Below are positions 35,791-48,600 of a stretch of 64,000 nt of DNA, one piece after another. Under the pieces are notes generated by a model. That model ran no database searches. It had not been told where the DNA came from and worked only from the letters and a program-made list of their open reading frames with translations. The stretch comes from Liopterus haemorrhoidalis. Its lineage: Eukaryota; Arthropoda; Insecta; Coleoptera; Dytiscidae. Position 1 is the stretch's first letter. Every line of letters begins with the position of its first letter. The DNA lies in the NCBI GenBank assembly GCA_963971575.1, contig OZ020612.1, positions 65,966,869 to 66,030,868 on the forward strand, given 5' to 3'. The translations under genes and the position numbers were made by a program.

Positions 35791-36759
35791 TGTGGGGACT
35801 CTGATAGATAAATAAATATGAAATGTCACGGTTGGCTGATTTATTTATTTCATTTGTACTTACTCTGTACATCCCTCAACTCTAGGTCTCCCTCACATTA
35901 TGGGTTCCAAGACTTGCGAGCGGATCAAGTCTGGACCCCCCCTATTAGTCCGCTAGCTGGTTGCTATGATTCTGGGAAGGATTAAGGGTTGTTCAATTAA
36001 ACTCAACATTTTTAACTAACCTACTTTAATTACGATACGGTTTAAATATTTACACTAATTACACTAGACTTACAATTACGTCGATACAGCTAAATCCAAA
36101 GAGACACAGTCCCACACACTAGGCACACTACACCAAACTAACGAACACTACCTTAACGTAAATACGAAATTACTTGGTTACATTTTACTTGTCCGACCGA
36201 ACATTCTAAATGACTCTAACCCATGATGAACAAATTCTCACTCTACTTAAAACACGACTTAACTTCTTCACTCTTTAGACTCAACTCTTAAACATAGTCT
36301 TAACCATACGACGGGTCAAAATCAACTACCACTTAAAACGCGACCACCCTGAAATGCTTACATCGCCCAACTGTTAAATGTCATTTAACACATCTTGACT
36401 GTCTGTCTTGTACTATCTTAAAATTCATAATTTATTGGTGATAACTCAGATAGATATCCCATTAGAAAATAGCCCAATCATAATATTTATATCTCAGACA
36501 AAAATTAATTATTATTTATGTGCTTATGGTTGACGTATATTTTTAACACAATAATTTACGATTCATTTTTCATGTTACATTGACAAAGTGTCAAGTTAAA
36601 ATAATAACAAGTCTACCGTTATCTTAAATGCCCTTTCTAAGAAATAGATTATTTTTTTATCGTTTAACATTTTAAATATTTTACTCTAATTGAATGATTA
36701 TAATGAATTTATTTATGAAATTTTATTTATGAAATAATACCAAAATTTCCTCCCTTACA
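35791..36759 (+). mobile_element. Solo LTR, 969 bp, TSD TATG
   Basis: Begins TGTGGGGACTCTGATAG and ends TTTCCTCCCTTACA (TG...CA), flanked by TATG at 35787-35790 and 36760-36763. Shares long stretches with 28885-29990 and 37800-38780. No internal retroelement genes remain on either side, so it arose by LTR-LTR recombination. The 4-bp duplication fits Gypsy or Bel/Pao types. Confidence 0.85.
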
Positions 36760-36763
36760 TATG

Positions 36764-37799
36764 GTACCCTAGGTGATCGCTACACTTCTAACGTATTTTA
36801 GTCCAAGAGTTAGTGCCTGACGTAGTGGCCACTCCTTCTGTATAGTGAATTACTTAGAACTCAAAAATTAACCAGTCTCGAATCACTACACAGAAAATGC
36901 AACACATTCGGATACCTGTAGTTTACTAATGGACGCAGTCTATTTTGAAGCATACTTTTAGCCCTGATAAACAAAAGTAAACTGATCTTAACCACTTATG
37001 TACCGTCACCGCAGATACATGTCGTGAACTGACGCAATATAAAAATGTTGCATATTGCAAAATATAAATTTGCCTGTTACAGAAAATCTATGAGTAATAA
37101 AAAAATTTCAGATTTGTTTTCAGCGCATCAAAATACATTATAAATACCCAAAAATTGCCAATTCACAAATAGTGTGTTTTTTAGTGTAATCTAAGAAGCG
37201 GGAAATGAGATTCTTCCATATGTTGAAAAGGGTGCATGTGGTTAAGATGGTTGATAACCACTGTCTAATAGTGTATATTCAATAAAGTATTTAAGAGATA
37301 TTTTTGAATTTTACTGTGTAAACTTTAATTTTGTTGTTGTAAAAGTACTATATCTGATTTTTCATGAATAGAAATAAAAAATTATAATATCAATATTGAC
37401 CTTTGGCTTTATGTGCAGAGAGAAAACGTGTACAGAATTGTAGAGCGCTCATAGATTCAGTTAGAAGATTTATGTGCCAGGAAATAGAAATAACCAACAA
37501 AATATAATTTCACAGCGTAAATTCTCTCTCTAATTTATTTCACAAATCAATTTTATAAAATTGCATTGCAGTTTTACTCCAGTTTAACTAGATATACAGC
37601 GAATGGCTGTCAATGAAAAATCCAAGAAAGTTCGTCATCACAAAAAAACAGATTCAACAAAAAAAAAAAATTATATATTATTTAATTATAAAATCTTTCT
37701 AATGAATAGTGATTTATAAAAAAAAAATACAGTTTCGGGCCCGGTAGTCAGTCCGGGCCCCAGCAATTTGTACCGATTTTATGGGGGCATTTCTAGGAT
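36764..37799. other. Noncoding stretch
   Basis: The first 25 bases are the displaced right arm of the palindromic MITE. The remainder is A+T-rich with no gene. GGGCCCGGTAGTCAGTCCGGGCCC at 37738-37761 is a strong GC hairpin. Confidence 0.45.
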
Positions 37800-38780
37800 C
37801 ATTTGAAACGTCAGGGTTAGCTGAATGAATTTATGTATATTCATTGTACTTCTCGGTACTTACTTTGAAATGGCCCTCCACATAATGGACTCCAAGACTT
37901 GCGAGCGGAATCAAGTCTGAAACCCTAAGGTCCGCCGGTTGGTTGCTTAGATTCTTTATGAGAGAAATAAGGGTGTTTGAATTAAAGGTTGCATTTTAGT
38001 TAATCTATGCAGAGCCGCAGTAAGGGGGGCCGAGGGGGCGACGGCCCCTAGCGCATTAAGGAAAAGGGTGCCGACGAGCTTGACTAAGGGGCGCCACATT
38101 GCGAAAGTGAGGACCTTTTTTTTACTCATCACTTGGATTTTGGGAGGTGAGGACCTTTTTTTTCTGCTCATCACTTGGATTTTGGGAGGTGAGGACCACC
38201 TTTTTTTTGCCAAGGGCGCCAAAACACAGTTTTGCCCAGAGCGCAAATTTTCCTTACTGCGGCTCTGAATCTATGTTTAATGTTTAGTTAAGACTGAAGT
38301 TAATACTTATACTAGAACTTACAATTAAATACTGGCTACGAAATCCCCTGAGAGACACTCCAGAAAAACCTGACTATCATCGTTTCACCTCACAAGCCGT
38401 TTAACACCTCACAACACTCATAGTGTTTAACCCGTTATCGAGGTTTCGTCAATTCATTTAAACTGTCCTTAACACTCCCAGACTACTTCTGGTTCACTAC
38501 ACGCTACCGGGTTTCTTAACCAAAAATACTTGGGAGGTTCTTCAGACTCCGGTGATGGTTTACTCATGACTCCCTGTCTCTCACACGATTTTCCCAGCCC
38601 TTTTCTTAAAACTAATAATTGGATCTCTGAACCCCATTTTTTGTGGTTGTAAAAATAATCAGCGCTCCAATTAACAACAAAAACCTTTTAATTTATTTAA
38701 TGACTATTTCTATTCCCAATAATTCATAACCTAAATAATTAATTTTGACTCTTATTACCTGCGAACTCCATATCACTGAA
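37800..38780 (+). mobile_element. LTR-like copy 3, interrupted by a hAT MITE
   Basis: Contains CAAGACTTGCGAGCGGAATC, GGTTGGTTGCTTAGATTCTT and GGGTGTTTGAATTAAA in the order of the solo LTR. At 38010 it is broken by a hAT MITE. Both ends are uncertain; LTR-end-like text recurs near 39050. Confidence 0.6.
38010..38267. mobile_element. hAT MITE, 258 bp, perfect 8-bp TSD
   Basis: Perfect 16-bp termini CAGAGCCGCAGTAAGG / CCTTACTGCGGCTCTG and perfect 8-bp duplication AATCTATG (38002-38009, 38268-38275): diagnostic of hAT. The interior holds about two and a half units of the ~50-bp minisatellite found at 26464-26690, inverted. Confidence 0.95.
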
Positions 38781-39109
38781 AATATATGGTTGCATATCAA
38801 CATCTGTATAACATTCGATCATTTACTTGAGATAAACGCTGATAATATTTTCACAAATCATATAATATACGATCGTAAATTTGTACCCTCGTCTTTCAAC
38901 ATTTAACTAAAAAAATACAGTCACTGATAATTCAGCTAATCTTTGAAGATGTTTATCTTAAAATAGATCAACTTTTATATTTGAATAATTTGAATATATT
39001 TAACTAATTGAATAATTTTATTTTTATATAATAATGAAATTTTATTTCTGAATTGAATAAAAGAATTCTTGACCGTATTTTATAAATAAATATATAGTTA
39101 TTTTATTGG

Positions 39110-39320
39110 GTTTCGGTCGATAATTAAAAGCAAATTTAGTCAAATATTTAAAAAGATTTATTTACTTGCTAACTAGTTTCGGTTCTATCTGAACCATTCT
39201 CAAAGCCTAAAAATAAGTACATGTTTGTTAAAATGAATTACATAAAGTAAATATAAAATTAATAATAAATAAAATATAAAATTAAACATTATTACACTTA
39301 CTTGCAAAGATATTTATAAA
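39110..39320 (-). mobile_element. PLE-type terminal fragment downstream of the P450
   Basis: The minus strand reads GCTTTGAGAATGGTTC-AGAT-AGAACCGAAACTAGTTAGC, parallel to the GCTTTGAAAATGGC-GAAA-GCCGAAACTAGTAAGC at the end of the PLE pair. No PLE coding seen here. It begins a few hundred bases past the P450 stop. Confidence 0.55.
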
Positions 39321-39505
39321 AATCAGAGTCGCAACCTGTAGAAGATAAGGAGAAACATTTTATCCGTTAAATTAATAAAAAAAAATGATATGTTTCAAAT
39401 TTTATGATAATAATTTTAACTCGGTGTGTGATTAGTATGTGTGATTAATTATGTGATGTACACTATTATCTATCGTTTATTATTTATTATTACATATAAC
39501 ATTTC

Positions 39506-39669
39506 TTATATTTTATAAGTATTTATCCATATTCCGCCCACGACGGAGGCAAGGTTATTTCTAGGATCTAACTTAATTGGTAGCTGGGTCTTACTGTTGA
39601 GTGTATATCTGTGATTCTTCAACATAATCACAAGCCCAACTTTGGTTTGTAGCAATCCGAATCGTAAAC
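39506..39669 (-). CDS. CYP6-like: P450 exon 5: C-terminal exon, residues 460-513
   Basis: Acceptor ATTTTTAG|GTTTACGA completes Gly460 and gives GLRFGLLQTKVGLVIMLKNH, the L-helix that follows the heme Cys in CYP6, then a beta-rich tail ending SVVGGIWINTYKI and stop. It is easy to overlook because it is far from exon 4 and only 54 residues long. AATAAA signals occur on the minus strand at about 39488-39483 and 39481-39476. A PLE-type terminal fragment begins within 300 bases downstream. Confidence 0.9.
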
Positions 39670-42600
39670 CTAAAAATAAGAGCATCAATTAGCACACTAC
39701 ACCATCGGGAACCATTAAATCTACATATTTTTGGAATTACACAGTTATTTTAGAATATCTACGCATTTGAAAATAAAATAATTACTTTAGGATCGAAACA
39801 TTGCTAATTAAAGAAAAAGTGGCCTACGGAGTGGCCGAGAGAATTAAATCGCAGCAGTTTAGACTGGTAAAGACAGTCTGGATTGTGTGGTTGGTAGTTC
39901 GATTCTCCGTCGATGATATTATTCAGGCGAGAATAATATGTTTACATTACTCTCATTTCACAATCATTCACTTCTCATCCAGGTGTAGGAGCTCGCCCCT
40001 TGGCATCGGCGATATTCCTCGTTGCAGAAATAGGCTGATGTAAAATAAATAAATAAATAAAAAATAAAGAAAAAGTGATATAAACCTTATGTATCTTAGA
40101 TACAATATATCTTAAATACAGTTGCAAGAGATCAATGGACAATTTGGAAACGCTAAGGTTCATTGCGAAATGAGACTTTTATGAGCAGGCGTGCATCCAG
40201 GAATTTTTCTTGGGGAGCCTCAAAAGACAAAATTGTTTTAAAAGAGTAGGAATCGAATTTTTAACAATATAAAAATTTTAAAAAAAATAATAATAATAAT
40301 ATTGTCTCTTCTCGCAGGGTTCGATCCCTTTCGGATCGAGTTACTTGGGTGAAAAACCAGCTTCAAAAATCACTACACCAGCATACACGTTCCATTGTAG
40401 CGTGTTACAAAGCTATAACTTGTGTACATTATTAGCCAAAAATCACAAAAAATGCGTTTTTTTCCAAAAACATAATCTGATCAAAAATTCCTGTTGTACT
40501 ATTTCGGTTCACACCAATGTACATTACTTAGAATTTTTTCAGTTTTTTAGTTTAAACCATCTGGGCTACATGATGTGGGACAAAAAAAATTTTGCACAAT
40601 TTTAGCAAAAATCACTTTAAAATAATTTATTTTGCAAAAATAAAAATTTGAACGTTAATCCACGTACCAAGGGCTTTCATTTGATACCCTACACAGAATT
40701 ATAAAAAAATATATTTTTTTTTTTTCGATGAGCACATATTATTTTATATTTTTAGGGGGATATGTTTTTTAGATGTTTTAGTATTTTTCCTATGTGCGGG
40801 TCAAAAAGTTGTATAAGCATGCCAAATTTCAACTCTCTAGGTTTAGCAGTTTGGCTATAATTTTTACCGAACAGACAGACAGACGACAAAATGACGGTAT
40901 AAGAGTTTTTTGGTCATACCTACAAAACCCTAAAAATTGGGTGGGGAGTGTCGCATAACATTTTGCCCCGGGTGTTTAATAACTTTAATAGTTCGCCATT
41001 GCATTGAGTGACTTTTTTAATAAATTTATTTGATGTTTGGATCAGTTACTCCATGACACTGTAAAATTTCTAATAATGTTTCCAAGCATAAAATGTTTTC
41101 ATAACTTGTGATTCTGTGTTAAAGCAGGTTATTAACAGTTAGCGTTTGGCATTTTGCGAGTGGGTGTTATATTTACAGATTAGTGAACTGACAGAGCCGA
41201 GAACCGGAGCTTCAAATATGCTTGCACTCCAGCAAATGCCTTGAAAACGAGAAGGCGATTATTAGCTTAAATGTGTGATTAACAGACTGAATTAATTATA
41301 AGTAACAGGTGCCCTAGGGATTATTGCTAAACTGCTCATTTCGCAACAAATCAAGAAATAAAACTACGTCTACGGTAGCCTCTAATTTTAACTTTTTAAG
41401 AAGATTACCATTGTTATGGTAACATCAGAGGTGTATCTAAGGCAGAGTTACCCAAACTTTGTTGTATCAAAAGTGAATAAGTGTTAAAAAAAATATCCAG
41501 TGCATTTCGCACTAGCCCGATACCAAGCGTGTTGTGTGAAGCACGCGAATTGTACAATCGTCGTAAAATTCTATGTCTATAAAAACTATGGCATCATGGG
41601 TGCCAGTAGTAAAGGGCAACTTTGAACACTAGCATCTCCTCGAACAATGCTTAAACCATTTTTTCTAGAAACGCTACTTGCCCTCTTATATAAACGTCTC
41701 TCTGAAGATCGGTCAGAAAGTATTCGGTCCGGTGAACGTAAACATCTAAGTTAAAGAGCAAGGAAGCACTAGCCCCCTAGAGTCTCTACTTTTTAGTGGC
41801 TTGTTCCAAACCCTTATGCTTTCTTATTCACAAATTTATTTATGTTGTAACGAATCGGTTAGTTCGCCCGGACAAATGACAAACTTTCATAAACCACCCG
41901 TCGCGAGAATTTCTTTGAAAGGGGCTTCAATCGTTTTTAGGGATTTTAAAGGGTAGAATTCAGATAATAAAATGAAATTCGAAACCTTACGTTTCAGCAC
42001 GTAACTTTAGAAATATATTTTTTATGGTTCATTGTTCAAGGAGACATTTGTGCAGAGTTATTGCTTAATAACTTTGAACACTAGCGTCTCCTCGAACAAT
42101 GCTTAAACCCTTTTTCCTAGAAACACTACTAGCCCTCTTAAATAAACACTCGTCTCTCTGAAGATTGATCAGAAAGTATTCGGTCCGGCCAGCGTAAACA
42201 TCTAAGTTGTTAAATTTTTAGAGGCTCTGTGTCGGCAATCTGGTGGTCTATCCGATTCTATTTGTTTTAATCTTTGTCATTATTTTTACCTATATTTTAA
42301 TCTTTTAAACTAATTGTAAATATTACTTTTAATAAATCAAATTCATTAATTTTAAACCGTCTTACTTAAACGTGTGTAAACCTTCACCTTTAAGAACTTA
42401 AGTGAACAGCTAAGATCCAGACTAATTACAAGATGCCTGATCAGTCGGTTGGTAAGTACATATACATATCATTTAATTCACATATCGTAATGATGAACCC
42501 AGGATAACACTCACGCCTAGTTCCCGAACTCCTTTAGTCCGGAATCTCATTTCAGTTTGAGATCAGACTTCATATTATATCACAGGCTCGCTACCTAGTT

Positions 42601-45600
42601 GATAATAAATGGTACTAAATGGTAATAAATTTTATATATTTGAAATAATGGCGTAGGTACTATCATAATTTTTTGCTATAAGTTCTGTATGAATTTATTT
42701 ACTTTTGAAAATATCAAGATTAGTATTTTTTATTTTTGTACCGATAACAATTATTTTAATAAATAGTCTTACGCCACTGTACCGCCGGAAACTATTATTG
42801 AATGATCATCTTAGTCTTTCCAAATAGCATGTAATAACTCTTTCCTTTTGTCTTTTCATTCTATGGTCAGTTTCAATCAACTCTCTTTGAATACAATATT
42901 CCAAATTATTCCAGATTTTAATCCAAATAATTTGTATCTGTATCTGTATTCCTGGATCAAATTTTTATGTGATCCGGCACGTCACTAACTAATACCAATA
43001 ATTCAATGTTGAATTTTGTGTGACAAATCACGTTTTTGAATGTTACCTCGTCATATATTTTCATATAAATTCTATTTTTCATTTTTTCAAATTCAAGGCA
43101 AATATACATAAATCTCATTTTGGGATTAGGGTGAAATCTTCACCCTGAGAAATATTCATTAAGACACTTAATATTTTTGATAGACGCCCTCTTCACCCAC
43201 CCTGTTTTTCTTCATTTCCTCTTTACTCAGCTTCATAAATATAAAACACTTTCTTAATTATTATTCGCGGGATTAGCAAAATTAATATGTAACACTAACC
43301 GTTTACCCCAACTCTGTTATTATGGTAGGCAGGGTGAATTTTCTGTGGGACTGTACGCAAACACTTAAGATTCTCGGGGAATGTTTTATTCAACCACACA
43401 TAATCTACGGCTTTTAGATTCTCTTTGATCAAATATAGATATTTTAATGTAAACATCTTTCTTATATCAAATCTAATTTCACTTGTTTTCTTTCTTTTTA
43501 TATCTTCAACCAGTGGTCGACAAACTTTACAGGTATTACTCCAAAATATGAGAGAATCGGGTCTATTCTCTAAGCATGATGTTAAAATCTTAGCGTCAGA
43601 AACTGACGTTATTTTTTTTAACACCATTTTTAACCTAAATGCTATTCGCTAAACATATATGTGTTAATATTATACCGCGGCGGCATTAAAATAGCCAGTT
43701 AACGTTTTACAATAAGCGCCTACCGAAACGGTGGCTTTAAAAGTTAACGCTAGTGTTTAGTTTGCAAAAATGGCTGATCCTATTTAAGTAAATATCATGT
43801 TATTTAAAAAAAAAATGAATAAAACACAAGACGGTAGGAATATTAATCAACTTTCTATTATTTATTAAAGTGAATTCTTTACAGTGGAGATAAGATTGAC
43901 GCTTCATAATTTTTGTTATACAAGTAACTCAGACGCAAGTTCAAGTAATTGTATAGAAAGGAAGTAAATGGAGTATTGGAGAGCAGTTTTGGTTTTTGTT
44001 GAGACACAGAACTTAAAATTATAATCCTCTGAAAGCTACAAAACTTCACTTATCCCTCCGCCGTGTTTCAAAATATCGCAGTACATTTTAATGGTGTATT
44101 ATTTGAAGAAACAATTGATTGATAATGACGATCACAACAGTGTTATTCCAGGGTAGAAATAGCGTAATAAATCAAATTTAATAACTAATATCACCGAACA
44201 CCTTTTTAAAAATAGAATGAACATATAATTCACATTTTATTCAAAATACAATATAGTATATAAATTGACTAAATAAAAGTTGAATAAAGTTATATTTTTA
44301 TTTAATACACTGTGGAAACCAGTTATAATGAGAATCACAGGACCAAACATTTCTGTTCCATTTTTAAAATAAATTTCGCCACTGAATATTTAATTCAACA
44401 CCGAAATATTAGGTTAAAATTCTCTTGGCATTTGACTAAATAAATACTCCTGTTAAAATTCAACGTAACAGCGCATGTGCGTGCAGTTAATATTAGCCTC
44501 TCTACAGGGTGAGTTAGCGCCTCGCGTTATCAAATATTGTATTAACGCTTACCTTAAAGTGGGAAACAGAATGCACCGAGTTCTACGACGCGTTAAAGGC
44601 GTACGTACGGCACTATCTGTCAGAAGAAAGTTAAAACCAAGCTGTCGTACGCAAGTGCACAGAATGAACAACGTCCTCCGGCGTTCGAACGCCGTTGATA
44701 CTGAATGTTCGTCAACTTCCAACTTTTGACGCCGTTGAACGTTGACGCAGAACACCTAACCTCAGTTTTTACTGAATGGTAAAGTGTTTGTATGTATAAA
44801 TAACTTGCATACAACATAAATAACATCACACACAAGTCTTCATCATCCATTATACTTTTAATAAAAGAAAGCGCACGTATAAACACAGATATAGGTTGTC
44901 AAGTGACACTTGACGGCGTTAAAAATTATTGCATTGTGTGCAGGCGAAAATTCTCAACGGCGCTACGCAACGCTGTCGCAAATGACGCCGCGCTGACGGC
45001 GTAGCGCGCTGTGCATTCTGTTCCAGGCTTAACAAATGCTCTTACAGAATAGCATTTTTGGATAATGACGTTGGACATGGAGTTAAAATAAAAATATTAA
45101 CCTGACGCTAATTTTAACGCATTTCTTACAGAATACACCCGTCAGTCAAATATAAATCTGTTCCAAAAACTCTTTATTCAGTTACAATATTTCTAATGTG
45201 AATATATAATGAACCATAACTAAATTTCATAATAAAAAATAATAATAATTACCTATACAATTTCTAGGGCCTTCACCAAATGGTAGATATGTGTATGGAT
45301 GTCTTTTGGCCAACTCCTCCTTGCTGAAACGTTCAGGATCAAATTTTTCAGGATCTGGATAATATTCAGGATCTGTTTGAAGTCCATACGCTGGTATGAC
45401 AATCGCAGTTCCTTTTTCAATTGTCATATTTGTGTCAGGAATCTTATAATCCTTTGTACATTTCCTTATAATATTCGGAATGCCAGAATGTAATCGCATA
45501 CTTTCTAAAAATCATTTAATTCAAACCAGGAATTAGAAAATAAATGCAAATATTATTTAAAATTAAAATAATATTGTAAATAAGTTTTAATTATCTTCTT

Positions 45601-48600
45601 TAAAATGAAACAGAAATAAACAGAAATACGACGGGAAATAGTAGTTAAGAAGAGGTGGCAACGTAGAAAAGCGGTACCAACCTGTGGAAGCCAAATATAA
45701 CAACTGAGTAATGTTTACATATTAGTTACATTACATTCTAAAATTGGCTATATTACTATATTAACAGAGTGTGGCGTCATTTCATAGTTATCTTAGATAT
45801 TAGAACCCATGTCCATACTCATGCTAGCGGTCAACGGCAAGAACAAACCTTTTTAGCACTTGTGAACACAGGCATGCTAAAATTGGTATTGCTGTAGCCC
45901 AGTGTTTCTCAACCCCCAGTCACCAGACCACTGCCGCAAACATTTTAACTAATTAACTAACTTGCTGTGTAAGAAAACATTCATTTTTGGAGGTGAGCAC
46001 GTAACAACGTCACTTTTTTACATTTGTTACAATATGAACAGCATTATGTATTTACAGTTGGACACATACTGCATTTATTATTTGTTAGTCGTAGATAAAG
46101 ATAATTTTTAATAGATAAATTGCGAATAAAGGCGTTTATTTCCATTGTGAGTACTCCCGGGGTCAAAGAGCATTTTTCTCGCTTCCAAAATTTTCCGACT
46201 AATTTTTCTTGGGATTTGGGAAATATAAAATTACAAATTTTCTCGACAATTCTCAGGAAGGAGCCCTACTTATGGTCAATCCTTAAAACAACGTTCTTTT
46301 CTATATTTTTCTAACTATTAAAACGTAATAATGATAACATCAAAATTTTCTATTCGCTCCAAATTACGTTTAAACACTAATTTCCTTTTTCACTCACCAT
46401 TTATCACTCTTTCAAGGTATGTCATTTCTAAAATCGATTCATAGGTAATTTTCCCGTCATGCTTAGCAAGGACTTCATTAATCTCAATCCTAACCTTGTC
46501 TTGAATGTCTTGGTGAGTAGCAATGTCGTACATGAAGAAACTCATTGCAGTAGACGAGGTTTCAAAACCAGCCACAAAGAACAGAAAAGACTGGGCGGCA
46601 ACTTCCTTCATTGTAAGATTAGGACCAGTATCTTGTGGATCTTGATCATCTACAGAACCTAAAAATTCGTCAACATTAGTAATTTTTAAAGATTTATAGA
46701 TTAACCCTCCCTGGGTTAAAAGGTGAGAGACAAGGTTTTTTTAAGCACATTTGGGTAAAATCGTGTTAAAATACAGAAATTTTAAAAAGCTACTTTTCGT
46801 TCTTAAATCTACGCTTCGAGATTTTTCTTTTGATACCCAGTGGCGGATTAACATACACAACGTAATTTGCGACATACCTATAACCGAAATTAATTCTAGA
46901 TGCACCATTTACGGCCATATAATGAATGATTTTGAACTTTTTCTAAATCATAATTTGGGTGAAGATGCATTTGACGAATGCATAAAAAGAATAACGACTT
47001 ACTTTAAAGAAGAAGTTATTCAATTCCTTAAGTATGCTAAGGAAGAAAAGAAATCAAATCCTGTGGAAATGACGAAATTCATATTAAATGGTTTACAATC
47101 TACTTTACCCAATGTAGAAACCATTTTAAAAATATTTCTTACCATACCCATATGTAATGCAAAAGCCGAACGTTCTTTTTCGGTGTTGAAGAAAGTGAAA
47201 AACTATCTACGCAATTCTTTGGGTAATTTACATTCAACAGATTTATCTCTCATGTTTATCGAAAATGACACAGTGCGATTATTAAATTATGATAATTTAA
47301 TAGATAATTTTTCAAAACTAAATGCCCGAAAAGTAATCGTACATATATAATTAGCTACCGTGTGTTAGTGATTTTGTAACACTGTGACGTCATTTTTCCT
47401 AAGGTTCTCGTGATTGGCTAACTGGGAAACAGGGTGTGCCCAGTTTGACTTGATTGACAGGTATTTTGCAGATTTATTTTCTTAGAATCTACAAATATAA
47501 TTATTTACAGAAATGTCTAGGGTTTCGTCGGCATAAACAAAAAACTCTAGACACTGCTATATCCTTTGACCAATATGAACAATATTTTGCAGATATATTC
47601 TCTAAGAATCTACAAATATAATTACATACATAAATGTCTAGGGTTTCGTAGGCATGAACAAGAGATTCCTATATCCTTTGACCAATATGAACAATATTTT
47701 GCAGATATATTCTCTAAGAATCTGCGGATAAAATAACATACAGAAATATGTAGGGTTTCGTAGATATAAATAAGAAACTCTAGACACTCCTATATTCTTT
47801 GATAGATATGAAAAACATTTTGCCAATTTATTCTCTAAAAATCAGCGGATAAAACATCGTATAGTAATATCTAGAGTTTCGTAGGCATAAATAAGAAACT
47901 GTAGACACTTCTATATTCTTTGATCGATATGAAAAAGATTTTGCAGATTTATTATTTAAAAATCTGCGGATAAAATAACCTATAGAAATGTATAGGGTTT
48001 CGTGGGCATAAACAAGAAACCCTAGGGTACTCCTATATCCTTTGACCGATATGAACAGTATATTTCAGATTTATTTTCTAAGAATCTACGAATATAATTA
48101 TATGCATAAATGTCTAGAGTTTCGTAGGCATAAACAAGAGACTCTAGATACTCCTGTTTCCTTTGATCGATATAAACAATATTTTGCAGATTTATTCTCT
48201 AAGAATCTACGAATATAATTACATACATAAATGCCTAGGGTTTCGTAGCCATAAACAAGAGACTCTAGATACTCCTGTTTCCTTTGACAGATATGAACAA
48301 TATTTTGCAGATTTATTCTCTAAGAAACTGCGGATAAAATTTTATATATAAATGTTTTGGGTTCCGTAGGCATAAACGAGAAACTCTAGACAAGCCTATA
48401 TCCTTTAACGGATATGGACAATATTTTGCAGATTTATTCTCTATGTATCTACGAATATAATTACATATAGAAATGTCTAGGGTTTCGTAGGCATAAATTC
48501 ACGTCTCAAATGATTTTTAGTTTTAACAGTATAAATGTACTAATTAAAAATGAATCGTTTTCTCATCTTAAAAACTTAATGAATAAATAATCTAACTATA

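Larger units (their letters stand above)
39670..45252 (-). other. P450 intron 4, 5.6 kb, repeat-filled
   Basis: GT-AG intron holding a SINE (39822-40065), a tRNA-like/(CAGA)n repeat (40303-40936), duplicated TATA-containing blocks (41617-42215), an unidentified minus-strand 110-residue frame (43295-43627) and a GC-rich MITE (44552-45028). The stretches 40940-41615, 42220-43290 and 43630-44550 show nothing I can name. A short open segment at about 42434 (MPDQSVG) ends at a good GTAAGT donor and could be a leader exon of something else. Confidence 0.7.

Noticed and set aside
28885..39060. A full LTR retrotransposon bounded by the LTR-like copies
   Set aside because: No gag or pol coding, primer-binding site or polypurine tract between them, and other element types fill the space; one copy has its own TATG duplication, so it is a solo LTR.
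44475..44886. Overlapping frames of 68-88 residues on both strands
   Set aside because: They lie in the GC-rich MITE, where CG-rich sequence lowers stop frequency; no domain is seen.
45299..45493. 64-residue plus-strand frame
   Set aside because: Complement of P450 exon 4, which has the heme-binding motif.
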